Source: Closterium sp. Naga37s-1 (taxonomy: Eukaryota > Streptophyta > Zygnematophyceae > Desmidiales > Closteriaceae). From it: a stretch of 64,000 nt of DNA. Location: contig CANJKZ010000068.1 in NCBI GenBank assembly GCA_947471745.1, positions 2,089,001-2,153,000 of the forward strand, written 5' to 3'. The translations under genes and the position numbers were made by a program. Below the pieces are notes generated by a model, which ran no database searches, was not told the origin of the DNA, and saw only the letters and a program-made list of their open reading frames with translations. How positions within the stretch are numbered: the stretch's first letter is position 1; the number at the start of each line of letters is the position of its first letter. This document shows positions 41,664-52,135 of the stretch, piece by piece.

Positions 41664-43392
41664 TCAAAACCTGCCACTAATCAGCTTGCCCGACAAGCTG
41701 CTGCTGGTGCCGGCAAAGCCAATGTAGAGCTGCCCACTGGCGCCCGCCTGGATGGCGCTGAGCACGGGCGCCAGGTCCGCCGGCGCGACAGTGAGCACAT
41801 TGGCCAGCGACCACGACACGGAGCTCAGCAGCTGCCACGTGCCGGGCAGCTGCAGCGCCACGGGTGGGGCTGCCTGGCCGCACGTGCTGTTGCTGCTGTA
41901 GATGGCCGCCGCCTGCGGTGCCTCCGCCATGCCCGTCGCCACCAGCTCGTACGCCACTGCGTACGCCGAGCCCCTGCCGTGCGGAAGGGGGGGGCGGAGG
42001 GGGGAGGAGAGAGGAGAGGGTGCGGGTGGGGGTGGGGGGGTTGAACAACAAGGGATATTCATATAAATGTAACCTTAGCTGGACGGCACTGGTTGTGAAA
42101 GTCAGAGCAGATTTGGATTGGAATTCCAGGGAAGCAATGATAAGATGGTTAAGAGAGACGATGCATGGTTCCGACAGGTAAGGGTGCAGGTTGGAGGAGA
42201 GTGAGGGGCTGTGGCTTACATGTTGGTGATCTGGATGTTGGCTGCTCCCACCGGGAGAAGGCCCTCACACGAGGTGAGCACGCCACGCAGCATGCCTGCA
42301 GTGATGGGGATCATCAAGAGAAGCAGTAGAGAGTTAGCCCAAGAAAAGCAGCAGATGGTGCAACAAACAGAAGCAGGAGATGGTGCAACAAAGAGCAGCA
42401 GCAGGTGGTGCAACAAAGAGCAGCAGCAGGTGGTGCAACAAAGAGCAGCAGCAGGTGGTGCAACAAAGAGCAGCAGCAGGTGGTGCAACAAAGAGCAGCA
42501 GCAGATGGCGCAAGGATGAGTAGCAGCAGTAAATGGTGCAGAATGAGCAGCAGCAACAGAGATGATACAGAATGAGCAATAGCAAGAATGAGCAAAAGCG
42601 ACGCAAGGCTGTTAAGAATGACGAGCACTGTCGGGGTACAACAACAGCGCGGTTTGCAGAGTTAGGATTTGCGGGGTTGGGATTGTGGGGCCAGGGTTAG
42701 CGGGGTTAGGGTTGGCGGGGCTGACCTGCTGGGTGCGGCAGCAGAGCCACGAGGTCCGCCACGCCAAGGGCGTCACTCAGCGGGGCGATCAGCGCGTCCA
42801 CCTGCGCAGCGAGCGCCGACACGTCCACATTCAGTGCGCCCACCCTCTGAGTGAGCGCCGCCACTCGCTGACTCAGCAACGCGCGGATGTTAAGGAGAAT
42901 TCCCGCCAGGTCCGTGTTGAGCGATGTGGCGCGCTTGTTGATGGCGGGAAGGCTGCCTGTAAGCGACGAGATGCGTGACTGGAGCGTGACGGGTGTCGCC
43001 TGGGGAGTAACGCCGCCGGGTCGCGTGATTCTAAGGTATAAGATCAGGTCGAGGTTGGCAATGCGTGCGTTGAGAGCGTCAATGCTGCTCTGGAGGGCGA
43101 AAACCTGCGCTTGAAGAGCCCATGTCGCCGCGGATGCGTTGTCGTTCAGTGCGGTTGCAAGCTTGTCCAGCGATTGCGTCAGCGCTCCTTCTAATAAAAC
43201 GACTTGGGCTTGTAACGCGGATGTTAGGTCGGACACGGTGCTAGTGATGGTGCTGGTGACTTGAGCTGGTCGGTTCGGGAGGCGATTCCCGAGCAGTCCG
43301 TTGGAGCCGATTCTAGCCTGTGCGCATGATGCGAATAACGCGGTTACAAGCAGTGCCGCCACAAGCGAGGAGGCTAGAGGAGAACGCGCCAT
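41664..43392 (-). CDS. Secreted coiled-coil protein with a possible CHRD-like domain, three exons (copy 2)
   Basis: Exons 43392-42726, 42295-42220 and 41973-41664 have the same lengths and splice sites as copy 1, giving 350 residues. The first exon translates identically to copy 1. The only residue change I see is Ser for Gly at 275, in the third exon. Intron 1 is 61 bases shorter, mainly from loss of two 25-bp repeat units. The signal peptide, Ala/Leu-rich helical part and C-terminal beta-like part are as in copy 1. Both copies look functional: no stops, frame-preserving introns and conserved splice sites. Confidence 0.75.
42354..42510 (-). repeat. 25-bp tandem repeat inside intron 1 (copy 2)
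   Basis: About six units of the same 25-base motif as 956-1165, two fewer than copy 1. Confidence 0.9.
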
Positions 43393-44113
43393 GGGGACGA
43401 AATGCGGGAAACACTATAGTAGGGAAAAAGTGCGGCGGTGATCGCTGCTGGTACCAGAACGTACGAATCTTACGCTACGTACTTTACTCGGGTGGTTGAG
43501 GAAGGCAGTCGGGCGATTAGGAACGGTTGCGAAATGTGGGAGAAAGCTTGTGACTGAGGGCTGCTTTAGTAGGTTTAGATTGTGAGATTGAGATTGCGGC
43601 TAACCCTTGACTAAATACTTTCTCGTAACGCTCGAACCAACCTATACTCGTCGGTAGGAGTCAACGACGCGGTGATTAACGGTTGGTTTGCGGCGATCGA
43701 ATGGGATGAGCGTGGGCGACGATGAGTGAGGTGCGGCGAACCTGCGATGGGCTGGGCAGGGGTTTGCACAGAATGCGGTTCGCTTCACGCGGAATTGCTG
43801 TGAGCGAAAGTGGCGAACTAGCTCTGGGAAGGAGAGATCGCGCCCCGTGTTACTTGCTCTGGGAAGGAGAGATGCCAGAAGGTCTATTCGATATTAGCAT
43901 ATCCTTGTTTTATACAATCAGTAAGATATCACTAGTGTGCGTATTGTTCACCGCATGTTTTGATCTGTTTTTATTGAAATGGACAGTAGCATATCCTTTT
44001 CCGTACTTCGCGCCCCTGCTTACAGCGTACAAGACTGTTTCTGCCTACAGTACCCAACAGTGCACCGTTACCACTCGCGACACTAGCCTCGACCAATGTT
44101 CCCGCCACTGTTC

Positions 44114-46639
44114 ATGACGCGACTCAACCTTACGGTTCGGTTTGTAACCCGCGCTCCGGACCTCCGCCTCGACATTTCTGCTCCAACCGTTCCTCGTCCA
44201 AGCGATGAAGCCATGCTCGCAGCTCAGAACAAGATTCTGATAATCTGAAGGATCCGCACTAGCACCGTGTTTAGCGGACGAGCTTTTTACACCTGGAGTT
44301 TCGAGCTCGAGGTACTTCTCCAAAACGCGCAAATATTTTGCTACTTCGACGGAAGCTACGCTGGCACTACTAGCGACACTGACGATGCTAAGGCTCAGTG
44401 CTATAACGAGTCATTCAATGCGTATAGCGTTCTTCTCCGTAACATGGCGCCAACCGAACAACTCGCCATACGCCCCTAGAAAACCCACCAAGCTCCCGCC
44501 ATGGCCGTCTGGAGCTACCTCACCAAAACTTACCAGCCTAAGGACTCCGTATCATCCAGCCGCTTGCTCCAGCAACTCATGGAAGTCAAGATGGTACCTG
44601 GGGAGAAGGCAAACTCTTACATCAATCGCTGCCGCAGTGTTCGCGACCAACTAATGAAGCTCGGAAACACAATCTCCGAGGACATATTCGTTACCATCGT
44701 ACTTCGAAAATTGGGATCACAATGGAATCCCTACAAGGCTCTGCTTCGCCAACAGGGCATAATCTCCGAGGCGCACCTCTGCGCTACTCTGCTGCACGAA
44801 CAGCGATACATAGATTTCAACCAGGAAAAGGGGACGCGCCGCGAACAAATCGCCTTCTACTCTAATCGCGATCAACGGAGGAATCGCGACACACGCCCAT
44901 GCCAGTATTACTGCAAAAACTGCAAAGCCTTCGGTCACTCCACCAAACGCTGCCGATCCGGACCGCGACACGATTCCGCGCCGCGCAGCAACTCCGCCTA
45001 CGGTCCCGACCACACGCGCCAGGCAAACCAACCGTCTTCAGACCATTGGTCTTCCCCGCGCCAGCCATCGCAGCCCGAAAAACAACACACAACACAACAC
45101 AACAACGATCGTCATGTCATGGGCAACATGGCGATGCGCATTCACCGCCGCACTCCGCGCACCAATCTAAGGCACCTTCTCATCGTGCGGGACCTACATT
45201 ACAATCTTCTATCCTACGATCAACTTGTTCACAGCTCCGTTCTCATAACCACTGATCCAGAAACCCACTGCATCCTCATGCACTGGAAATACTACAGCAA
45301 ACCCAACAGCATACCACGATACATCGGCAAAGCCCACTCCGACAACGGCATCTACATTTTCAACTTCGATATCCTCGATTGCAGCGCCGACTCAGGGGAT
45401 CTCATTGATCTGCAACCACAGGACGTCGTGTGGTCTCATAAGCCTACTTATCCTGACGGCCGCCTCTGGATCAAGCATCACGCTCATCCAAGGGAGATCG
45501 ATCTTCACGCACCTGGACCCGACGGCCTTTGCCGGAACTGCCGCACACCAACAGCCTCCACAACAGAAAGAACAGACAGGGCACAGCCATCCACACGCCG
45601 TCACAGCCTGCCATTCAACAGGGGCAAGGCACCAGCTGACGAAGGTGAATCCTCCGCTGCCGCAGCAAGGCGTCTGTCAACCACAGCAGCACGCGAAGCA
45701 GACGAATCTCCTAAAGAATCGGACTCATCCGAGGAGGCCGGACCAATCATCCAGCCCGCTGGCTTCGATATCGTCGAAGAAGCGGAATGGCAGACCCCTC
45801 ACCCAACTGGCATGAGGGATGGAGAGCTCGCTGCAGCACTCACCCCTTTTCAACCGCGCAAGACTCGGACTGACCCCACTGTTCACGATCCCCTCCATCT
45901 CCTGACACGCTACAAAGGACAAGGCGCGTTTGACGTAGACAACAACTCCCTGCCAATGACCTGGGAGACGTACCATGTCAATCACCCTTGGCCCCATCGC
46001 ACCATGACCACCGAGGAGTTCCAGCGCCACGAAGAAGAAGAACGGCGTCGCCACGCAGACGAAGAAGCAAAGGCGGCGGCAGCTGCAGGAGCTGGAGGAT
46101 GGGGGAGCGAAGCTGGCACAACAGGAAGGGGGGAGACTGCACCAAACTAGGAAGCCCCCTCAATGTTGGACCAAGAGGAGTCGATAAACGACGTCACCGC
46201 TCGCGCTGACCAAGAGGCATCAGACGAAGCCAGAGGACCCGATGGGTCTCCACGTCCCCTCGGCATCCCTCCCACAGGTACCTCACCTACCAGCGACTCC
46301 TGGGGCTCCTCCCCAGACTCTCAACCTCCCATCGACCGCGACACCATCTTGCCCTACCGCACCTATCCCAGAAGCCCGCTTCATATCGAGTCCACGCCCA
46401 TTGGCCCCACAGACTCACCTGCTCTTAGCCCCACAACAACACACTCATTACCACCACATCACATGCCACACCCACCTCGCAAACACAGATGACATCACAC
46501 CAGCCATAACCACGATCGCTCCAGCTCCCACTGCTCGTGAACTCATCTTGCACTTGGCCTTTCAATCTCACCACAGCCCATCCCACAGCCACCTCCCACT
46601 GACATCGCCGAACTCATCGCCTTTTATACACGCTCACTG
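44114..46639 (+). mobile_element. f1 copia, copy 2 (5' half only)
   Basis: It begins at the same gag ATG as copy 1 and ends at 46639, where an LTR-type terminus is inserted. Gag N-terminal lesions (stops near 44245 and 44478) are partly shared with copy 1, so the element was already decaying before duplication. The integrase and RT halves are not next to it. Confidence 0.88.
44501..46150 (+). pseudogene. f1 gag C-terminus, zinc knuckle and linker (549 codons open)
   Basis: A clean frame with WSYLTKTYQPKDSVSSSRLLQ, EKANSYINRCRSVRDQLMKLG, IFVTIVLRKLGSQWNPYKALL, and an intact CCHC knuckle CKNCKAFGHSTKRC. It continues through LLSYDQLVHSSVLITTDPE, GIYIFNFDILDC, WIKHHAHPREIDLHAPGPDGLCRNC, and an acidic region ending in an Arg/Glu/Ala-rich helix (HEEEERRRHADEEAKAAAAAG). 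Its upstream capsid part is separated by a TAG at 44478. Copy 1 is much more broken over the same stretch. I see no clear protease DSG. Confidence 0.8.
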
Positions 46640-46769
46640 TTGGTGCAACCCTATGGTCACTCGGCTTGTTGTCCGTGTGCGTGCATGCGTGTGTGCATGG
46701 AATGGAATGAGTGCATGAAATAAATATATATTTCATGCTTATAATAGTGTGTGAATGATGGGTCATGAT
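46640..46769 (+). repeat. LTR fragment of element A type, plus orientation
   Basis: It starts TGTTGGTGCAACC and is alignable over about 130 bases with the start of the element A LTR, which lies in the opposite orientation at 57589 and 52096 (shared TGCATGCGTGTGTGCAT and ATATATATTTCAT). It ends where the element B LTR begins. It may be what is left of a separate element of family A. Confidence 0.65.
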
Positions 46770-47837
46770 TGTTATAGACTAAGGACGGAGTCTACGAAGA
46801 TTCGGTGCCTAAATTTCTCAAAATCGTTGGGCCTAGTTTCTGGACAGAAATGTCGAGTTCACAAGAAACGCCGTCGACGAAAAGTGTACAGTCAAAACTT
46901 CATTAAACTCAGATATGTTGTAGCTCTAGTCCGTGGCTACACTTCCCAAGTTGAATCGTACGGAAAAGTGAAGTATTTCTTGAGTTATGAATTTCGGCGC
47001 ACTAGGGGGTAAGCTGCCATAGAATCTTAACTCAATCACAAAGTTCACAAGACTCACACAAGGAAGTTGGAGTACCAAAAAACCAGGTAGAAGGGAAGAA
47101 GAGGACGAGAGGGAAGGTCCCAAGAGAGTCCCCAACCAAGGAAACCCGATACCACACAATTCCCCTCTCTCTAGGCAACCCAACTTTGACCTTTGTCACT
47201 TTCCCAACCTCCACAATCCACCTCACCCAAGTTGGCCACACTTGCCAACCCAATTTGGTTTCTCCCAACCACTTGGCAGCATCTACGGTGATGGGGACGA
47301 ATTTCCCAACCCCCAAAAGTCTGTACCCCTTATGGAGGCAACCCCACAACTTCCCATAGTCCCTTAGCATACGAACTTCAAATGTTCGTAACTTTCTTGT
47401 TCGTGCTCCGATTGAAGCGATACTTGGTTCGTCGGAAAGCTCTTGAGCAGAGGAGTCACTTCAGATATCTGCTCAAGCCAAATAACATTCACACAAACTC
47501 AGAGAATCCAAACCACAGGAAACAGAAATTCTTGCACACGCTCACACCACGCATGCAATGTACGAACATATGATGGGAGGCAGACAGGCGTGAATGCAGA
47601 TGATAGCATCACATAACAAACTCCCCCTCTGGCTGCCTACCATCATCCCACATGCCATAGCTCAAGCATGCACACTCAATGCACACTCATCCCAAGCCAA
47701 ATAACATTCACACACCCTCACAAAATCCAGGCCACACCAAACACAAATTCTTGCATACGCTCACACCACGCATGCAATGCACGAACATATGATAGGAGGC
47801 AGGCAAACGTGAATACAAATGATAGCATCACATAGCA
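46770..47837 (-). repeat. 3' LTR of element B with internal 219-bp tandem duplication
   Basis: On the plus strand it runs TGTTATAGACTAAGG to CATCACATAACA at 47618, i.e. TG...CA ends. A duplicated segment follows: the purine-tract complement AACTCCCCCTCTGGCTGCC occurs at 47619 and again at 47838, with about 140 bases of the LTR start between. So the polypurine tract and LTR start have been tandemly copied. No gene is seen in this stretch. Confidence 0.75.
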
Positions 47838-47894
47838 AACTCCCCCTCTGGCTGCCTACCATCATCCCACATGCCTCAACTCAAGCATGCACCC

Positions 47895-49877
47895 TCAATG
47901 CACACTCATTCCAGCAAGCTTCATGCCCTTCCAATGCTCAGATTCAGCCAGGCGCTTGGTGAGAATGTCAGCCGCCTGCTGATGGGTCTTTACAATCTCC
48001 AGCCGCACCTCCTTGTCAAGGAGCCTCCTCACCCAATGCCACTTAGGCCTGATGTGCTTCGTCAGCCCATGAAGGCAAGCGTTCTTTGCAAGCTTCACAG
48101 CCGACTCGTTGTCACAGAAAATCACAGTTGGCTCCTTCTGGCACACTCCGATCTCCTCCAACAGACGCCTCAGCCACACCACCTCCTTGGCCCCATGATG
48201 CAGGGCCATGTACTCTGTCTCACACGAGGACTGCCCCACCTCGTTCTGCTTCTTGCTACGCCAGCTCACTGCACCACCTCCAAACAGGCACACATAGCCT
48301 CCAATGCTGGTGCCGTCCGTCTTCACAGAGTTGAAGCTAGCCTCAGTGTAGCAGGTCAGGAGCATCTCCCCCTTGCTCAAATTAGCTGCACCCCTCTGCA
48401 GCCTCTGTCTCACAGCGCTGTACTCCAAGCCCACTGATGCTGTAGCACTCACATAGCGGACCAACCTCTTGGCCGCTTCCAGCTGCTCATGACTGGGGCG
48501 TGAAACCACACTTGCAAGCCTGGATGTAGCAAAGGCAATGTCAGGCCGCGTGTGGTTAGCCGCATAATTGAGTGCCCCCACCATGGAATGAAACAACTTC
48601 CTGTCACTCTCACCCACCACCTCCTCATCAGCACAGGGCTCCACAGTGAACCCCGAGGGCAGTGGGGTGGCTGGCTTTCCTCCATCTTGCAGCCCATACT
48701 TCTCAGCCAGCCCCTCACAATACTTCCTCTGGTGCAACCTCAACACTCCCTTGTCAAGGTCCCTCTCCACATGCATCCCCAAATAGTACTTCACATCTCC
48801 CATCTTGGAGCACATAAACTGCATCTCCAGCATCTCCTCCACACGCTCAATCATTGCAGATGACTCGGAGAAGAGCGGGATGTCGTCCACATACACCAGG
48901 AGCATGAGAAACTGCTCCTTCTCTTGCAGCAGGAACAAGCTGTGATCACACTCGCTCTTCTTGAACCCCCCAGCCAGCAGTGTCTCCTCCAGCTTGTGGT
49001 ACCATGCGCAAAGAGCCTGCTTCAGGCCATAGATGGCCTTCTTCTGCCTGCACACCCTGCCGCTCCCATCATCCAAACCCTCAAGCTGTAACATGTACAG
49101 CTCCTCAAGAATGATCCCACTGAGGAAGGCGGTGGTGATGTCCATCTGCTTCACCCGCCATCCACGGTTTGCAGCCATTGCCAATGACACCCGCAGTGTT
49201 GTGCCTTTCCCCACAGGAAAAAAGATCTCGTTAAAATCCTTCCCCTTTGTCTGTTGAAACCCCTTAGCCACAAGCCTTGACTTGTAGCGGGTTAGCGCCC
49301 CATCAGGTCCGTACTTGTGCCTAGAAATCAGCTTGGAAGAAATGGCCTTCTTCCCAGGTGGCAGCTCACACAGCTCCCACGTCTCGTTCTCTAGCAGAGA
49401 ATCATACTCCTCCTTCACACTCTGCTTCCACTTCTCAGCATCTGGCCCGCTCAACGCCTCGACTAGTGTCTTGGGCTCAGGGACGGCTGCCCAGTAGCAA
49501 TGTGCTATCTCATCCTCATCACACTGCTCAGCCAAACTCCCAGCCCGTACCATCTTTGGCTTGCCAAAGCTCGGATAGGTCAGCCGGTTAGGAGGGCGCA
49601 CATCCCTCCTAGGACGGTCAGCCGGACGTGCGGCACCTTGCTGCTGCTGCTGCGGCTGCTGCTGCTCCTGCTGCTGCTCCTCCACCTCATGTTCTCCTCC
49701 ATCCTCAGTCACCCCAGAAATCTCCTCCTCTGAGACAGTGACCTGCACTTGCCTCGAAGGCCGCTGCACCTCATCAGCCTCAATGATCAACCGTGTAGTG
49801 GGAAGCTTCTGCTGTTGCTGCTTCCACTCCTTGTAATATAAGGACTCGAGGAACTTCACATCCCTCGACACAGTCAG
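47895..49877 (-). CDS. Element B reverse transcriptase-RNase H
   Basis: An open frame of 658 codons. Gln-rich spacer, then LVEALSGPDAEKWKQSVKEEYDS, WELCELPPGKKAISSK, TRYKSRLVAKGFQQTKGKDF, VKQMDITTAFLSG (first Asp), KKAIYGLKQA, catalytic box YVDDIPLFSES, and YYLGMHVERD. RNase H contains CYTEASFNSV (Glu where Asp is usual), QSSCETEYMALHHGAKEVVWL, CDNESAVKLAKN and AADILTKRLAESEHW. The Met at 49871 is only the first in frame: a TAG at about 49878 separates it from integrase. RT looks catalytically plausible; RNase H is doubtful. Confidence 0.9.
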   Translation of the reverse strand: MTVSRDVKFLESLYYKEWKQQQQKLPTTRLIIEADEVQRPSRQVQVTVSEEEISGVTEDGGEHEVEEQQQEQQQPQQQQQGAARPADRPRRDVRPPNRLTYPSFGKPKMVRAGSLAEQCDEDEIAHCYWAAVPEPKTLVEALSGPDAEKWKQSVKEEYDSLLENETWELCELPPGKKAISSKLISRHKYGPDGALTRYKSRLVAKGFQQTKGKDFNEIFFPVGKGTTLRVSLAMAANRGWRVKQMDITTAFLSGIILEELYMLQLEGLDDGSGRVCRQKKAIYGLKQALCAWYHKLEETLLAGGFKKSECDHSLFLLQEKEQFLMLLVYVDDIPLFSESSAMIERVEEMLEMQFMCSKMGDVKYYLGMHVERDLDKGVLRLHQRKYCEGLAEKYGLQDGGKPATPLPSGFTVEPCADEEVVGESDRKLFHSMVGALNYAANHTRPDIAFATSRLASVVSRPSHEQLEAAKRLVRYVSATASVGLEYSAVRQRLQRGAANLSKGEMLLTCYTEASFNSVKTDGTSIGGYVCLFGGGAVSWRSKKQNEVGQSSCETEYMALHHGAKEVVWLRRLLEEIGVCQKEPTVIFCDNESAVKLAKNACLHGLTKHIRPKWHWVRRLLDKEVRLEIVKTHQQAADILTKRLAESEHWKGMKLAGMSVH

Positions 49878-50519
49878 CTACTGGCTGGTCAAGTCCCATA
49901 TCAACCAGCCCTTGTGATCCTTAGCAAGCCCCAAGTGCACACCCCATCTCCCGGAAGCTTCCAGCTTTCCCCTCTTCTCCTTAGGCACATGAAACACCAC
50001 CATGCACCCAAAGGCTCTCAGCATGTTGACTGCTGGTGCACTCCCATACCACTTGGTGTAGGGGACCCACTGCTTGTCCCCCACAGTCGCCAGCACCCTG
50101 TTCTTCACAAGGGCGACCTGCCGCAGTGCAGTCACCCAAAACGGATCTGGCAGCCCTGCACGCCCAAGAAGAGTGCGAGCACCTTCCTGTAGGGTCCGGT
50201 TGAACCGCTCAGCCACGCCGTTCTGCTGAGGGTTGTAGGGCACTGTGAGCTGATGCTGGATCCCTTTCTTCTTCAGAACCGCCTCAAAATTAGCGCCAAT
50301 GAATTCTCCCTCGTTGTCAGTGCGGATCACCTTCACCTTGTGTCCGCTCTCCCTTTGTGCTCTTGGCATCCACTCCTTAAGAACAGCCGCTGCCACCTCC
50401 CCCTTAGTCTTCAGAGGGTATACCCACACCGCACGCGTGTGGTCGTCCACAATGGTCAAGAAGTAGCGGCTGCCCGAGAGAGAAGGGGCCCTCGTGGGGC
50501 CCACCACGTCCATGTGCAC
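49878..50519 (-). CDS. Element B integrase core and C-terminus
   Basis: The frame starts HMDVVGPTRAPSLSGSRYF (first Asp). It has TIVDDHTRAVWVYPLKTKGE, VKVIRTDNEGEFIG (second Asp) and YNPQQNGVAERFNRTLQEG (Glu). The C-terminal block YTKWYGSAPAVNMLRAFGCM and RWGVHLGLAKDHKGW follows. All three catalytic residues are kept. A stop right before it (near 50540) and one after (49878) split the polyprotein. Confidence 0.88.
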   Translation of the reverse strand: MHMDVVGPTRAPSLSGSRYFLTIVDDHTRAVWVYPLKTKGEVAAAVLKEWMPRAQRESGHKVKVIRTDNEGEFIGANFEAVLKKKGIQHQLTVPYNPQQNGVAERFNRTLQEGARTLLGRAGLPDPFWVTALRQVALVKNRVLATVGDKQWVPYTKWYGSAPAVNMLRAFGCMVVFHVPKEKRGKLEASGRWGVHLGLAKDHKGWLIWDLTSQ

Positions 50520-50543
50520 AAGTGCAAGTGGAGCCTTCGCTAG

Positions 50544-51384
50544 TCACGTGCTGCTGCTGAAGGGAAGCTTCGTGAACTTGGTCTCAAGGCATGTAGGGCA
50601 GCTCCCAATCTCCTTTGCTGCCCCCTTCACCTCCAACCCCTTCAAGCTCCCATCCTTCACTAACTTCTGCAGCATAGGAATATTGATGTGACACAACCTC
50701 TCGTGCCACGTCTCCCAATCGGCATCACCATTCCCAGATGAAGCCTTTGCCCATGCAGCGATTGCATCCACACCAGCAAGCACCTCACCATGTGGTTGCT
50801 GTGACTGCTGCACCTTCTTGACTGCATCCAAGGCCCAACCAATTGGTGCAATCTCCTCTCCTCCCACTGTTGTTTTAGTCGTTGCCGCTGCCGCTGCCGT
50901 TGCTGGTGGTTTCCCATTCCAAGGAATGATAGGCAGCTGCCAGAGGTCCTTGATGCAGCTGCTCTTCTCCTCCAAGTCCCACAACAGCAACTTCCCAAGC
51001 TTTGCACGGCAGCTGGTTGGGCCGAAAGTCACTTTGGCCTTGCTTTTCTGCAGCCGGCGCACAGAGAGGAGGTTAGCGGATAAACCTTCAACCAACAGCA
51101 CATTCCCCAGCCCCACAAGCCCCCCATTGGCTCCCATGACCTTGGCATTCCCAACACCAAGCACAGGGAGCAAAGCACCTGAAGCGGCAGCCACAAACTT
51201 GATCTTCCCAGGGGGTTTCACCTCTCCAGTGGGTGAGGGGGTGCATCACAACCTTCCCAACTGAACCCACATCACCCCCACTCCCTTGCACATCCTCAAC
51301 CATGAGGAACATCCCAGGGTCGGCTTTGCCTTGTGCACCATCACCTTGTGCACCATCACCTTGCACACCGCCACCTCGTGCATG
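50544..51384 (-). pseudogene. Element B protease end and pre-integrase
   Basis: The frame 51221-50544 has NVLLVEGLSANLLSVRRLQKSKAKVTF, GKLLLWDLEEKSS, and the pre-integrase finger WHERLCHINIPMLQKLVKDG with CPTCLETKFTKLPF. Upstream, in another frame to 51384, a protease-like stretch (MFLMVEDVQG, VVMHPLTHW) is seen without a clear DSGA, then a small Gly/Asp repeat (GVQGDGAQGDGAQG). The element is cut at 51384. Confidence 0.8.
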
Positions 51385-52096
51385 GATCTGGAGCGTCTCA
51401 AAGTCACCTACAGTAGACAATATAGATCGCACGATTTTATCAAGTATTGATGACACAGCGTCGGTTTGAACGAACAACACTATGGCAGCCACTATCGTCT
51501 TAGAACACAAGATAGGAAGAGTTAGGAAGAGTTACGAGTTGGGAATGACTCCCAGCTCCTACAAACCCCAAGAGCCGAGGTACAGTGATGTGGAACAGTG
51601 TCACACTGTCCCGAACCAAGAAGGGTCTCGAAACTACCCACCACAAGGGCCTACACCAACTGAAATGTTACACTTCACAAAGTAATGTAACTAATCTTGA
51701 GGTGTACCCTTTTTTTTTCGCGGGCTTCGCGATCACCTGAATCTTGACACCAAGGCTCTGGTTCTTCACCATAAACGCATCCTTGAGTTCTTGATGGGTC
51801 TGCTGCACACACCTGCGATACGCCGAACGTTCCACACACAACAAAAAAGGAACCGTGCACGAGACACACGTCAAAACAGAAACCGCGCACGGGACACAAA
51901 CAAACGAAGACGTAGACACACGACTAGCGATAACTCGCTATTGACTCGACACACGCATTCGACACCATGACTCAGCATTCACACACTATTATAAGTATGA
52001 AATATATATTATCCCATGGTCTCATACCATTCCATGCACACACGCATGCACGCACACAGACAACAAACCGAGTGCAAACCGTCGATTGCACCAACA
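51385..52096 (-). repeat. 3' LTR of element A, truncated at its end
   Basis: On the minus strand it starts TGTTGGTGCAATCG after a purine tract (GAGGGGGATTT). It matches 56886-57589 for about 710 bases. The last about 125 bases, corresponding to 56762-56885, are missing: at 51385 the sequence switches to element B. Short open frames inside are not genes. Confidence 0.82.
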
Positions 52097-52135
52097 AAAT
52101 CCCCCTCGTATTGTTGGCCTTAGGATCTGTTTCTC

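Larger units (their letters stand above)
41397..46639 (+). repeat. Segmental duplication, copy 2
   Basis: Direct repeat of 1 to about 5270. It starts next to the end of the hAT-derived gene and stops at 46639, where unrelated sequence beginning TGTTGGTGCAACC is inserted. The secreted-protein gene portion is almost identical to copy 1; the copia part is about 5 percent different and better preserved. Confidence 0.95.
46770..51384 (-). mobile_element. Ty1/copia retroelement B (minus strand), 5'-truncated
   Basis: 3' LTR on the left (46770 to 47618 or 47837), then RT-RNase H (47895-49871), integrase (49878-50519), and pre-integrase/protease end (50544-51384). Gag and the 5' LTR are missing: at about 51384 it meets the truncated 3' LTR of element A. 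The coding part is well kept, with few stops. Confidence 0.85.
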
